Assembly: GCA_963606965.1 (NCBI GenBank)
Contig: CAVDAL010000032.1
Coordinates: forward strand, 1-64,000
Origin: CAVDAL01 sp963606965
GTDB taxonomy: Bacteria; Actinomycetota; Coriobacteriia; Coriobacteriales; QAMH01
Length of the DNA stretch: 64,000 bases
Direction: 5' to 3'
The translations under genes were made by a program, and so were the position numbers. The notes beneath the pieces are model-generated. The model was not told the origin of the DNA. It made no database searches and saw nothing but the letters and a program-made list of their open reading frames with translations. Of this stretch, positions 42,525 through 51,782 are shown in pieces (within the stretch, counting starts at the first letter, position 1; each line of letters starts with the position of its first letter).

Positions 42525-43355
42525 ATGGCTGACGGCAAACATAACAAGAGAAAAGGCTTGGAAGCATCTCCACAAGATTTGCGCAAACATAGTGCATATA
42601 GTCGAACAACTCATGATGCTCAAGAATTTCAAGGCTTGCAGGACAAGCGCAAACGCAGAAAGAAGCGCAAGTCTGCAAATGTCATGTTCTTTATTTTCTT
42701 GGCAATCTTTATCATCTCTTTAGCTTGTCTTGCTTATTATGGAATCAATAGATATGTTATGCCCGAGCGCGAATTTACAAAGTTGGCTCAGCAATCATCA
42801 GAAATTGCTAAGCTTAATGAACAAAATGGTGCATGCGTTGGTTGGGTAAAGGTTGAAGACACTCGTATCGATTATCCTGTGATGTTTACTCCTTCAGACC
42901 CGGAAAAATATTTGCATCTTGACTTTGATAAAAATTATTCAGCGGCTGGCACTCCATTTATTGGTGAAGGATGCGATATGGAAAGCAATAGCATAATTGT
43001 TTATGGTCACCATATGCGCGTTGGTACAATGTTTGCAAACTTGACTAAGTTCGAAGATGTTGATTTTGCGAAGTCGCATGATATTGAATTTGAAACATTA
43101 ATGCGTGCTAAAGCTTCATATCAAGTTGTTGCTGTTGTTCGATGTGACTTAACAAGCAGTGACTATTATAAATTCTGGAATCATGTTGGCGATTTAACAG
43201 AAGATGAATATGAAGAATTTGTCCAAACAATGAAGGGGCTTTCATCTATTGATACAGGCGTCGAGCCAAAATATGGACAGAATTTGTTAATGCTTTCCAC
43301 GTGTACATATGGCACAGATGATGAACGTCTTGTTGTTTTAGCGGTGCAAAAATAA
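42525..43355 (+). CDS. srtB: Class B sortase
   Basis: A 276-residue transpeptidase that anchors surface proteins to the cell wall or assembles them. A basic N-terminus is followed by one membrane helix (about 53-72). The sortase domain contains the catalytic His in IIVYGHHM, Cys in LMLSTCTYG and Arg in DDERLVVLAV. The class B assignment rests on the order and spacing of these motifs. No adjacent sorting-signal protein is visible; the secreted proteins at 44137 and 63552 are possible clients only by location. The stop overlaps thiN by one base. Confidence 0.9.
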   Translation: MADGKHNKRKGLEASPQDLRKHSAYSRTTHDAQEFQGLQDKRKRRKKRKSANVMFFIFLAIFIISLACLAYYGINRYVMPEREFTKLAQQSSEIAKLNEQNGACVGWVKVEDTRIDYPVMFTPSDPEKYLHLDFDKNYSAAGTPFIGEGCDMESNSIIVYGHHMRVGTMFANLTKFEDVDFAKSHDIEFETLMRAKASYQVVAVVRCDLTSSDYYKFWNHVGDLTEDEYEEFVQTMKGLSSIDTGVEPKYGQNLLMLSTCTYGTDDERLVVLAVQK

Positions 43356-43978
43356 TGTCAAAACGCTGCATAATTGTTGCTTCTGCACTCGAGGATGCAT
43401 GCGCTGTGGAATGCGCTGCAGGTGATTTTGTGGTTGCGGCAGATGCAGGATATTTGTGCTGCAACAAGCACGGAATAATTCCAGATTTGGTTGTTGGCGA
43501 CTTTGATTCTATGCGCATCGAAGAACTTGATGGTGCAGCTTGTGAACATGTGCAGCTGCCTTGTGCAAAGGACGACACAGACACTTTAGCTGCAATTCGT
43601 GCTGGCCTTGAACAAGGTTGCAGTGAATTTCATATTTATGGCGGCATTAGCACAGACATGGCTCATTCATTTGCAAACTTTCAATGTTTAAATTTCTTGG
43701 AAGAGCATAATGCACATGGCTTTCTTCATACGGAAGGGCAAGTTGCTCAGCTTGTATATGCTGGCAGCGAGCTGCAATTTGAAGATGAAATTAATAAAAG
43801 GCTTTCGATTTTTGCACTGGGGCAAAGAGCTTGCAAAGTTAGTTTGTGTGGCACAAAATGGACTCTTGACAATGCAACTTTAAGTGAAGCATTTCCTGTT
43901 GGCGTTAGCAATGTCATCATTGAAAAATCAGCCAAGCTTTCTGTTCATGAAGGCAAGCTACTTTGTATCCTTGGCTAG
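43355..43978 (+). CDS. thiN: Thiamine pyrophosphokinase
   Basis: A 207-residue enzyme that pyrophosphorylates thiamine to TPP in salvage. The signature blocks are AADAGYLCCNKHGIIPDLVVGD followed by FDS (substrate/ATP site, about 28-52) and CAKDDTDTLAAI. The C-terminal beta domain binds thiamine. It starts on the last base of the sortase stop (TAATG). No TPP riboswitch is visible nearby. Confidence 0.85.
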   Translation: MSKRCIIVASALEDACAVECAAGDFVVAADAGYLCCNKHGIIPDLVVGDFDSMRIEELDGAACEHVQLPCAKDDTDTLAAIRAGLEQGCSEFHIYGGISTDMAHSFANFQCLNFLEEHNAHGFLHTEGQVAQLVYAGSELQFEDEINKRLSIFALGQRACKVSLCGTKWTLDNATLSEAFPVGVSNVIIEKSAKLSVHEGKLLCILG

Positions 43979-44136
43979 AATTTTCCTGCATGAAATATGG
44001 ATTTTATTTTATGAAGCTATGAAGAGCTTGTGCTTATGTGCGCCATATACAAGGTTTTGTCTTGCGCAGCGTTATTAGCTCGCGTAAAATGCTTAAAAGT
44101 CTTTTTGAATGAAGATTAATTGCAGAAAAGAGAGGC

Positions 44137-45657
44137 ATGAGTTATATAACTCGCACATCTAATAAAATCACATTTATATTTATGTTTGTAGCTTTGCTAT
44201 TTGCATCTGTTCTTGCATTGGTAATTGTCCCGCAGGCATTTGCTGCGCGCGATTATGGCTTTCTTTCTTCAAAATATGAATCAAGCGACAACCCATCAAG
44301 CATTGACAAAAATTCATATGTTAGTGGCCTGAGCATTCAAGAATATGGTGTTGCATATGGTGCTTATCAAATGAGCAGTGGCAATGCAGAAAATTTTGCA
44401 AAATGGCTTAAGAAAAGCAAAAATACAAATTATGTAAGCTGGGGTAAGTCTTTAGTTTCTGCTGGTAACAAAGATAAAAAAGATGATAGCCAAAAAGGAT
44501 ATTTTTGCGGCACAAACTTTGACAAAAAGTGGCGTGAAATTGCAAAGAATAATCCAAGTTCATTTTTTACAGCTCAATATCTTTATTGCTTGGAAGCTTA
44601 TTATGAACCAGCACTTGCATATTGGAAAAAGGCAGAACCAGATTTTGATATAAATGATTATGGCACAGCTTTGCGTGCAACTTTATTTTCAACAGCAATC
44701 CAGCATGGTCCATATGGAAGTGCATATTATATTTTTGCAAAAGTTTCATATGTAAAAGGCATGGCTGAAAAAGATTTAATTAAACGCATTTATGAAGAGC
44801 GTGCTCGCGTCACAAGCGTTGCTCCTGAAAAAGGTGCGACAAAAATTAAGTCAAATTCAATATCAAGAAAATATGGAATTAATGGCAAGTACCTTGCTCA
44901 TTTTTATAGTTGTTCTTCTGATGCGCAAATAAGCATTTATAACAGACTTTGGAATAATGAAAAAGCGGATGCTTTGAACTATTGCCCGCATTCAAAAACA
45001 ACAAAATTGGTCATTAAATATACAAAGAAAAATGACAAATATGTAAAGAAGAGCACTAACGCTACAAAGTGCTTGATATGTGGGGGAATTGCAACGGCAA
45101 GCTCTGTGAAAAATGTCAAAGTTGCATATACATATAAGGGCAGCAAGATGCTCGACCAATCTGGCACAAAAGCTACAGTCCATTCAAAGGGATATTACAA
45201 AGTTGACGCAAGCTCATTGATTGTGCGCAAAAGCGCTAAGAAAAGCTCAAAAGCAAAAGGGCTTTTATATAAAGGCAAAATTTTTAAAGTGAAAAATGTT
45301 GTTATGGGCTCCGATGGATATTATTGGGCTCAATTTAGCGGCAAACAAGTTAAAGGATATGTGCGGATGAATTATCTTGTTCCAGTTGGAACATCTTCTG
45401 TACATTATTTTGTTAGTGGCAAGTGCAAATATTGCGGCATTACAAAGAAGAAAGCAGGATATGTTAATGCTGGCAAATATAAAGCTGCGCAAAATTTGAC
45501 TATCCATAAGGCAGCATATACTGAATCTGCAAGTGTGACAACCGTTGCAAAAGGCAAAAAAATCAAGATTGTAAAAGTTGTCAAAAACGCCTATAAAGAT
45601 TATTGGGGAAAGCTTGATAAAGGCGGATATGTCGACATGTCTTTGCTGAAGAAATAG
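44137..45657 (+). CDS. Secreted lysozyme/chitosanase-like protein with SH3-like repeats
   Basis: A 506-residue exported protein with a signal peptide ending near residue 36 (QAFAARD). Residues about 40-240 resemble the chitosanase-like lysozyme fold: a glutamate in FLSSKYESSDNPS, then YGVAYGAYQMSSGNAENF and a later STAIQHGPYGSAYYIF. The likely substrate is peptidoglycan. Short Cys pairs (CPH with CLIC, later CKYC) suggest small zinc- or disulfide-stabilised modules. Two SH3-like domains (about 350-425 and 450-506) likely bind the wall. No sorting signal is present at the C-terminus. Function is inferred from fold resemblance. Confidence 0.6.
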   Translation: MSYITRTSNKITFIFMFVALLFASVLALVIVPQAFAARDYGFLSSKYESSDNPSSIDKNSYVSGLSIQEYGVAYGAYQMSSGNAENFAKWLKKSKNTNYVSWGKSLVSAGNKDKKDDSQKGYFCGTNFDKKWREIAKNNPSSFFTAQYLYCLEAYYEPALAYWKKAEPDFDINDYGTALRATLFSTAIQHGPYGSAYYIFAKVSYVKGMAEKDLIKRIYEERARVTSVAPEKGATKIKSNSISRKYGINGKYLAHFYSCSSDAQISIYNRLWNNEKADALNYCPHSKTTKLVIKYTKKNDKYVKKSTNATKCLICGGIATASSVKNVKVAYTYKGSKMLDQSGTKATVHSKGYYKVDASSLIVRKSAKKSSKAKGLLYKGKIFKVKNVVMGSDGYYWAQFSGKQVKGYVRMNYLVPVGTSSVHYFVSGKCKYCGITKKKAGYVNAGKYKAAQNLTIHKAAYTESASVTTVAKGKKIKIVKVVKNAYKDYWGKLDKGGYVDMSLLKK

Positions 45658-45717
45658 CTGCCCATCCGTGCGCAATTCCTCTAACGTGATTTTCATGCAC
45701 ATTTAAATATAATCTAG

Positions 45718-45746
45718 TTCAAAATCTTTGCATAATGCGTTACAAT
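45718..45746 (+). promoter_or_regulatory. Promoter of the rpsB-tsf operon
   Basis: TTCAAA (45718-45723), a 17-base spacer and TACAAT (45741-45746). Transcription would begin near 45753, leaving a leader of about 138 bases. Confidence 0.5.
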
Positions 45747-45752
45747 CGGACG

Positions 45753-45890
45753 GCTGTGCTAATAAGGGCATAGTTAATAGCGAAACATGCAAGGGGAGCC
45801 GCCCCGCTAGTGACTTGAAGTAAGGTGCTTTAAGTTGCGGGAAGAGCTGGCGATGATCCGCGCAGAAGATTAACGAAAGAGGTTATTTTT
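45753..45890 (+). promoter_or_regulatory. Structured leader of rpsB
   Basis: The leader contains three successive helices. The first is GGGG / CCCC (45793-45805). The second is ACTTGAAG with CTTTAAGT (45813-45835, one G-U pair). The third is TGCGG with a partner near 45858-45864. This is the sort of leader through which S2 represses its own operon in other bacteria. I cannot match it to a named motif. Confidence 0.4.
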
Positions 45891-46664
45891 ATGGCTACTA
45901 CTGTATCCATCAAGACCCTGTTGGACGCTGGTGTTCACTTCGGTCATCAAACACGCCGCTGGAATCCAAAAATGAAACCATATATTTTTGGTGAGCGCAA
46001 CGGAATCTACATTCTCGATTTAAAAAAGACTCTTTATGGAATTGACGATGCTTATACTGTCGTTAAAGACTTGGCTGCTCGCGGCAAAAAAGTTTTGTTC
46101 GTAGGCACAAAGAAGCAAGCTCAAGAACCAATCAAAGAGCAGGCAGAACGCTGCGGCATGCCTTATGTCAACTTCCGCTGGATGGGCGGCATGATGACAA
46201 ACTTCCAGACAATTCGCAAACGCGTAAAGCGCATGGAAGAAATCGAAGACATGAAGGAAACTGGCGTTTTTGATTCTTACAACAAGAAGGAACAGGCTAA
46301 GATCAACAAGGAACATGAAAAGTTGAAGCTTGCTTTGGGCGGCATTCGTGAAATGTATGACTTGCCAGCAGCAATTTTTGTTGTAGACACAAAGCATGAA
46401 ATCAATGCTGTTCGTGAAGCTCGTCGTCTTAACATTCCAATTATTGGTTTGCTCGACACAAATGCTGATCCTGATGAAGTTGATTATGGCATTCCTGCAA
46501 ATGATGACGCAATTCGTGCAATTGAACTTATGTGCACATTGATGTCAGACGCTGTTTTGGCTGGTACAGAAGCTGAAGTTAGTGTTGAAGAAATGACTGG
46601 CGAAGCTGCTGCTGAAGCACCTGCACAGGAAGCTCAAGCTGAACAAGCAGCTACTGAAGAATAA
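45891..46664 (+). CDS. rpsB: 30S ribosomal protein S2
   Basis: A 257-residue ribosomal protein. The N-terminus TVSIKTLLDAGVHFGHQTRRW and the blocks NPKMKPYIFGERNGIYILDL and FVVDTKHEINAVREA are unmistakable. The C-terminal tail is Ala/Glu-rich and variable. AAAGAGG precedes the ATG by a suitable distance. It is followed by tsf after 27 bases, the conserved order in bacteria. Confidence 0.97.
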   Translation: MATTVSIKTLLDAGVHFGHQTRRWNPKMKPYIFGERNGIYILDLKKTLYGIDDAYTVVKDLAARGKKVLFVGTKKQAQEPIKEQAERCGMPYVNFRWMGGMMTNFQTIRKRVKRMEEIEDMKETGVFDSYNKKEQAKINKEHEKLKLALGGIREMYDLPAAIFVVDTKHEINAVREARRLNIPIIGLLDTNADPDEVDYGIPANDDAIRAIELMCTLMSDAVLAGTEAEVSVEEMTGEAAAEAPAQEAQAEQAATEE

Positions 46665-46691
46665 GACAAAGCTTTAAAAGGAGGCAAACAA

Positions 46692-47567
46692 ATGGCTAAC
46701 ATTACCGCTGCTTTGGTAAAGGAACTGCGCGAAATTACTGGCGCAGGCATGATGGAGTGCAAAAAGGCGCTCGTCGAAGTTGAAGGCGAAATTGAAAAGG
46801 CAGTTGACGTTTTGCGTTCTAAGGGCTTAGCAGCTGCTGCAAAGAAGGCAGGTCGTGCAACTAATGAAGGTCGCGTAACTGCTCTTGTTTGCGCTGGCGA
46901 CCCTAAGAAGGGTGCTGTTGCAGAGATTAACTGTGAAACAGACTTTGTTGCAATCAATGACAAATTCGCTGAATATTGCGACACATTCACACGCGCAATT
47001 GTTATGAACAACCCTGCAGACGTTGATGCCTTGCTTGAATCTGAATACAATGATGAAAAGGTTTCAGACATTTTGACTGACGCTATTCACGTTATTGGTG
47101 AAAACATGAAGATTGCTCGCTTCGAGCGTCTTGAAGTTGAAGGCACTGGCGCATTGGTCAGCTATGTTCATATGAATGGCAAAATTGGTGTTTTGGTTGC
47201 ATTTTCTTGCGAAGATGAAGCAACAACAACTAAGGACGAATTCCAAGCAATGGGCAAGGATGTTGCAATGCAGATTGCTGCAACAAATCCTGTTGCTTTG
47301 GATGAAGCAAGTGTTCCTGCAGATGTTGCTGCTCATGAGCTTGAAATTTATAAGGCACAAGCTGCTGAATCTGGCAAACCAGAAAACATTCAGCAGAAAA
47401 TTGCTGAAGGCCGCATGAAGAAGTTCTACAAAGAAAGCTGCTTGACTCAGCAAGACTTTGTTAAAGATCCAGACATGACAGTCGAACAATATGTAAACAA
47501 GTGCGCTAAAGAAATGGGCGACAAAATCAAGATCGTTGAGTTTGCTCGCATGGCTTTAGGCGAATAA
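46692..47567 (+). CDS. tsf: Elongation factor Ts
   Basis: A 291-residue nucleotide exchange factor for EF-Tu. The N-terminal UBA-like domain with LREITGAGMMECKKALVE and the block NCETDFVAINDKF (core of the EF-Tu contact) are clear. The C-terminal part has SCLTQQDFVKDP. It follows rpsB with a strong GGAGG. A terminator lies shortly after it. Confidence 0.97.
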   Translation: MANITAALVKELREITGAGMMECKKALVEVEGEIEKAVDVLRSKGLAAAAKKAGRATNEGRVTALVCAGDPKKGAVAEINCETDFVAINDKFAEYCDTFTRAIVMNNPADVDALLESEYNDEKVSDILTDAIHVIGENMKIARFERLEVEGTGALVSYVHMNGKIGVLVAFSCEDEATTTKDEFQAMGKDVAMQIAATNPVALDEASVPADVAAHELEIYKAQAAESGKPENIQQKIAEGRMKKFYKESCLTQQDFVKDPDMTVEQYVNKCAKEMGDKIKIVEFARMALGE

Positions 47568-47588
47568 TTTTATTCCGCACATAAAAGT

Positions 47589-47627
47589 GGAGCCAGGGGG
47601 CACATGCTCGCTGGCTCCTTATTTTTT
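47589..47627 (+). terminator. Intrinsic terminator between tsf and gltX
   Basis: GGAGCCAG / CTGGCTCC with a 14-base loop, followed by TTATTTTTT. It ends only about 13 bases before the gltX ATG and overlaps the approach to its Shine-Dalgarno. Confidence 0.75.
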
Positions 47628-47639
47628 CAGGAGAAAAAT

Positions 47640-49091
47640 ATGTCAGATGTTAGAGTTCGTTTTGCACCATCACCAACTGGCAAGTTGCACATTGGTGGCG
47701 CAAGGACGGCAATTTATAATTGGGCTTTTGCTCGTGCTATGGGTGGCAAATTTATTTTGCGTATTGAAGATACAGATCCAGAACGCTCAACACAGGAAAA
47801 TGTTGATTTGATTTTGCGTGCCATGCGTTGGCTTGGTCTTGATTGGGATGAAGGTCCAGAAGTTGGTGGCGATTTTGGCCCATATTTTCAAACACAGCGC
47901 AATGAAAGCTATAACCAAGCTTTGCAAAAGCTAATTGAATCTGGAGCAGCTTACCCTTGTTTCTGCACGGCGGATGAAAATGCAGCACGTCGCGATGCAA
48001 TTCAAAAAGAAGGTCACATAATTCATGACGCATGTCGTTCGCTTTCACCTGAAGAAGCAAAAGCAAAAATTGAAGCAGGGGAGCCTCATGTTTGGCGACT
48101 TGCTGTTCCGCAAGACAGAGGAATGATTACTGTTCATGATCTTGTTCATGGCGATGTTGATTTTGATGCTGCTTTGCAAGATGACATGATTATTGTTCGA
48201 AGCGATGGCAGCCCGACTTATAATTTTGCTGTTGTTTGCGATGATGTGAATATGAAGATGACTCATATCATTCGTGGTGATGACCATTTTTCAAACACTC
48301 CGCGCCAGATTCTTGTTTATGAAGCTTTGGGTTATCCAACTCCAACTTTTGTTCACATTCCAATGATTTGCGGTGAAGATGGCAAGAAGCTTTCAAAGCG
48401 CCATGGTGCTGCAAGTGTTGAAGAATATGCTGAGCTTGGATATTTGCCAGACGCATTATTCAATTATCTTGCTTTGCTTGGCTGGGCTCCAGATGGTGAA
48501 ACAACAATCTTTAGTCGCAGTGAAATGACAAAAGTTTTTTCACTTGAACATTTGAGCAAAAACCCAAGTTCGCTTGATTTGAAGAAGCTCAATTGGATTA
48601 ACAATCAATACATTCGCGCCCTTGGCGCAGATGAATTTGCAGATGCAATTATCCCAATGCTTGAGGAAGCTGGATTTGATGTTGCGAGCCAGCGCGACCG
48701 CATTAAAGAAATGTATCCGCTTGTTTATGAGCGCATTAATTTGATGAATGAAGCAGTGCCCATGCTTCGTTATTTCTTTGTTGATGAACCTGAATATGAT
48801 GAAGCAAGCGTTAAAAAGAATTTGCAAAAGGAAGGCGCTGGCGCAAAGAAAGTTTTAGAGGCTGCAATTGAAGCTTTGAAGTCTTGCGACTGGACTTTAG
48901 ATGCCATAACGCAAGCTTTGCAAGCTTTGCCAGCTGCGCTAGAGATGAAGCCTCGTGTAATCTTTCAGCCAATGCGAGTTGCTTTAACAGGCAACCAAGT
49001 TAGCCCGCCGCTTTTTGAATCTATTGTTCTGTTTGAGCAGGATGAAGTTTTAAAGCGCTTTGAAAAAGCAGCTTCTATTGCTTGTGACTAA
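47640..49091 (+). CDS. gltX: Glutamyl-tRNA synthetase
   Basis: A 483-residue class I synthetase. The HIGH motif is in PSPTGKLHIGGARTAIYNW and the KMSKS-equivalent in DGKKLSKRHGA. The start at 47640 has AGGAG at a good spacing; the frame from 47604 runs through the terminator hairpin. Whether it also charges tRNA-Gln cannot be decided; a non-discriminating form with GatCAB is usual in this kind of organism. The hairpin terminator just upstream implies either read-through control or a promoter that I do not see. Confidence 0.95.
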   Translation: MSDVRVRFAPSPTGKLHIGGARTAIYNWAFARAMGGKFILRIEDTDPERSTQENVDLILRAMRWLGLDWDEGPEVGGDFGPYFQTQRNESYNQALQKLIESGAAYPCFCTADENAARRDAIQKEGHIIHDACRSLSPEEAKAKIEAGEPHVWRLAVPQDRGMITVHDLVHGDVDFDAALQDDMIIVRSDGSPTYNFAVVCDDVNMKMTHIIRGDDHFSNTPRQILVYEALGYPTPTFVHIPMICGEDGKKLSKRHGAASVEEYAELGYLPDALFNYLALLGWAPDGETTIFSRSEMTKVFSLEHLSKNPSSLDLKKLNWINNQYIRALGADEFADAIIPMLEEAGFDVASQRDRIKEMYPLVYERINLMNEAVPMLRYFFVDEPEYDEASVKKNLQKEGAGAKKVLEAAIEALKSCDWTLDAITQALQALPAALEMKPRVIFQPMRVALTGNQVSPPLFESIVLFEQDEVLKRFEKAASIACD

Positions 49092-49130
49092 ACAGATTTT
49101 TAGTTATAGAACAAAAAGTGTGTCTTGCTT

Positions 49131-49162
49131 CGGGCGTTGACGCAGGTCAACGCCCGTTTTTT
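49131..49162 (+). terminator. Terminator after gltX
   Basis: A perfect 11-bp stem CGGGCGTTGAC / GTCAACGCCCG with a four-base loop and six T residues, at the convergence with the shikimate operon. Confidence 0.85.
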
Positions 49163-49592
49163 ATGCAAAAAATTCAAGCGCACACTTGTAGCCTTCAAAG
49201 TCTTTGCCACTAATTGTTTTTTCAGCATATATTGAAACATAAGAAGTTTTACGAAAGTCTTCTCTGTTGAAAATATCTGACAAGTGAACTTCAACTGTTG
49301 GGATTGCAACAGCTGCTAAAGCATCTAAAATTGCGATTGATGTGTGAGTATATGCAGCAGGGTTGATTATTATCCCATCAAACTTTTTATATGCATCTTG
49401 AATTTTGTCAACAATTTCACCTTCATGATTCGATTGAAAAAGCTCAACTTCTAAATTCAAACTTGCAGCTTGTTCTTTGATATATGTGCAAAGCGCATTA
49501 AAGTCAGACGTGCCATATGTTTTTGGTTCGCGAATTCCAAGCATATTCATATTTGGCCCATTGATTACTAAAATCTTTTTTTGGTTTGGCAT
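49161..49592 (-). CDS. aroQ: 3-Dehydroquinate dehydratase, type II
   Basis: A 143-residue enzyme that dehydrates 3-dehydroquinate to 3-dehydroshikimate. The start block KKILVINGPNMNMLGIREP contains the flexible-lid region with the catalytic Arg and Tyr neighbours. Further conserved parts are QSNHEGEIVDKI and INPAAYTHTSIAILDAL with the catalytic His, and VEVHLSDI. The start at 49592 has GGAGG eight bases upstream; the longer frame runs into aroE. It is the last gene of the minus-strand aro operon, one base after aroE. Confidence 0.9.
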   Translation of the reverse strand: MPNQKKILVINGPNMNMLGIREPKTYGTSDFNALCTYIKEQAASLNLEVELFQSNHEGEIVDKIQDAYKKFDGIIINPAAYTHTSIAILDALAAVAIPTVEVHLSDIFNREDFRKTSYVSIYAEKTISGKDFEGYKCALEFFA

Positions 49593-49593
49593 A

Positions 49594-50364
49594 TCAAAAG
49601 CCTCCATTTTCAATTTGCTGCAGTGCCCAGCTGTATACTTCCATAATTTTATCTTGCGATATTTCAATATCAAAGAATAATTCTTCAGCTTTTGCAGCCT
49701 GCGCAACAAGCATTAAAAGTCCATTGAAGCATGCAATTCCGTGTTTGTGTGCGTCTTGCAATAATTTTGTTTGCAGTGGGTTATAAATAAGATCAAATAC
49801 AGCTTCAAGCTGCGGGAAGTTGCAAATATCAATTAAAGATGAATCAATATTTGGAAACATCCCAACCGGCGTTGCATTTACAATAATTTGTGCGTCGCTA
49901 TGTTGTTGCAGATTGTTGTAATTAACTTCACCGCTGCGTGAAACAATAATAATGTTAGAAGCTTTATGTTTTTCAAGAATAGCTTTTATGATTGGAGTGC
50001 TGCCGCCATTACCAAGAATCAGCGCCTTCTTGCCAGTGATATCAACATTTGATTTTTTCACAAGCATGTTAAAACCAAAAATATCAGTGTTGTAGCCATG
50101 CAGAGTTCCATCGCTTTTGCAGATGATTGTATTAATACTTCCAAGTGCGGATGCTTCTTCAGAAATAGAATCAATATATGCGGTGACGCTTTTCTTATAA
50201 GGAATAGTCACATTTATTCCTCTGAAGTTTTTATTTTGGAAAAAATTCTTTAACTTGTCTGGCTCAATACAGATAAGTTCATAATTACTGCACCCAAATG
50301 CTTTATGGATTTGCGGTGAATAGCTGTGACTTAATTGCCGTCCAAGTAATCCAAAGCTAGGCAT
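49594..50364 (-). CDS. aroE: Shikimate dehydrogenase
   Basis: A 256-residue NADP-dependent reductase of 3-dehydroshikimate. The N-terminal substrate motif is LLGRQLSHSYSPQIHKAF, the catalytic Lys lies in GINVTIPYKKSV, and the nucleotide-binding loop is LILGNGGSTPIIKAIL. The loop has Gly-Asn-Gly-Gly in place of the common Gly-Ala-Gly-Gly. It overlaps the chorismate mutase gene by eight bases and is followed by aroQ. Confidence 0.9.
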   Translation of the reverse strand: MPSFGLLGRQLSHSYSPQIHKAFGCSNYELICIEPDKLKNFFQNKNFRGINVTIPYKKSVTAYIDSISEEASALGSINTIICKSDGTLHGYNTDIFGFNMLVKKSNVDITGKKALILGNGGSTPIIKAILEKHKASNIIIVSRSGEVNYNNLQQHSDAQIIVNATPVGMFPNIDSSLIDICNFPQLEAVFDLIYNPLQTKLLQDAHKHGIACFNGLLMLVAQAAKAEELFFDIEISQDKIMEVYSWALQQIENGGF

Positions 50365-50650
50365 TGTTAAGTCCTGAACTCTGCAAGTTACCCATTGTAT
50401 CTTTTTGATATTTTTTTGACTCGTCCATGATGTGCTTATAAACTTCGCTTATGTATGGCGCAAGCTCAGTGCCAGCACATTTGCATATATCATCTAGTTT
50501 TTGTTCTTCACGAGACTCATCTAAAATTGCTAGATTGTTTTGCATTTTATAGTTGGCGACTTCACTGCAGAAAGCAAAGCGCTTGCAAAGAAGCTGAACT
50601 ATTTCTTCATCAATTTCATCAATATTTTTTCGTATGTTTTTTAAATCCAT
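50357..50650 (-). CDS. Chorismate mutase, AroQ-class helical domain
   Basis: A 97-residue all-helical protein that should convert chorismate to prephenate. The pattern MDLKNIRKNIDEIDEEIVQLLCKRFAFCSE shows the family's first helix with its conserved Arg and Asp, and DESREEQKLDDI carries the second helix's Arg/Glu. It is free-standing rather than fused to PheA or TyrA. The start has AAAGGA upstream. It lies between aroC and aroE in the operon. Confidence 0.85.
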   Translation of the reverse strand: MDLKNIRKNIDEIDEEIVQLLCKRFAFCSEVANYKMQNNLAILDESREEQKLDDICKCAGTELAPYISEVYKHIMDESKKYQKDTMGNLQSSGLNNA

Positions 50651-50690
50651 TTTGCATCCTTTTATTTCTTAAAGAATAGCATAATGCAAA

Positions 50691-51779
50691 TTAGTCGCTT
50701 TGAGCATCATAAAGCGCATCAAGAATTGCAATGGCACATGCAGCTTCAACAACAGGGACAGCTCTTGGAACAATGCAAGGGTCATGTCTGCCGCTAATCG
50801 TGAGTTTTGTATTTTGCATTGTTTTAAGGTTGACGCTTTCTTGTTCAATAGAAATTGAAGGAGTTGGTTTAATTGCAACTCTAAAAATAATTGGCATACC
50901 TGAGGCTATTCCACCAAGTATCCCGCCATGATTGTTTGTTTTTGTAATTATCTTGCCATCATCATTTATGTGGAACTGGTCATTATGTTTGCTGCCATGC
51001 ATTTGTGCAGCTTCAAAGCCTGCGCCAAATTCTATGCCGCGAACAGCAGGGATTCCAAAAATGATAGAGCTTATGCTGCTTTCAAGACTATCTGTTAAAG
51101 GTCCGCCAATGCCAGCTGCTACATTCAATGCAACACATTCAATAATGCCGCCAACAGAATCACCTTCAGCTGCTGCATTTTCAATTTCAGCCTTCATGGC
51201 ATTGCGAATATCTTCACCATTAGCGGGGAAGTCATATGTTTTTACTTCTTCCAAATTTCCTTTAGTGAAGATTCCATCGCTAAATTTATTGCCACAAACA
51301 GTGCCAATTTGTGTGATGTGGGCAGCAATTGTAATTCCGTAAGTTTCAAGGATCTGTAAACAAATGCCACCAAGAATGCAAAGAGGGGCTGTCATTCTTC
51401 CAGAAAAAGGACCACCGCCAGACATATTAATGCTACTGCCATATTTTATGTGTGCTGTGTAATCTGCATGTGATGGTCGCGGAATGCTTAAATCATAATC
51501 TTGCGAGCGAATATCATTATTCTTGATTATTGCACGCAGCTTTTCTCCATCAAGCACGTCATCAGAAATCCCACTTTCAAATATAGGAATGTCATTTTCT
51601 TTGCGCTTGCTTGACCATTCATTTTGTCCGGGCGATCTGCGATTCATAAAAGATTGCAGTTTGTCTATTGAAATTTTTGAGCCAGCTTTTAAACCCGTTG
51701 CTTCAATTCCAATTTCTTCTTCATGGGAGCCGCCAAAAATTGTATAGCTAATTTTTTTGCCATTATATGTTGTCTGCAT
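50691..51779 (-). CDS. aroC: Chorismate synthase
   Basis: A 362-residue FMN-dependent enzyme making chorismate from EPSP. Conserved blocks include FMNRRSPGQNEWSSKRKE, PRPSHADYTAHIKYG and SGRMTAP. The region GDSVGGIIECVALNVAAGIG and the C-terminal SGRHDPCIVPRAVPVVEAA also match. It follows aroA with a three-base gap and precedes the chorismate mutase gene by 40 bases. Confidence 0.95.
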   Translation of the reverse strand: MQTTYNGKKISYTIFGGSHEEEIGIEATGLKAGSKISIDKLQSFMNRRSPGQNEWSSKRKENDIPIFESGISDDVLDGEKLRAIIKNNDIRSQDYDLSIPRPSHADYTAHIKYGSSINMSGGGPFSGRMTAPLCILGGICLQILETYGITIAAHITQIGTVCGNKFSDGIFTKGNLEEVKTYDFPANGEDIRNAMKAEIENAAAEGDSVGGIIECVALNVAAGIGGPLTDSLESSISSIIFGIPAVRGIEFGAGFEAAQMHGSKHNDQFHINDDGKIITKTNNHGGILGGIASGMPIIFRVAIKPTPSISIEQESVNLKTMQNTKLTISGRHDPCIVPRAVPVVEAACAIAILDALYDAQSD

Positions 51780-51782
51780 TAT

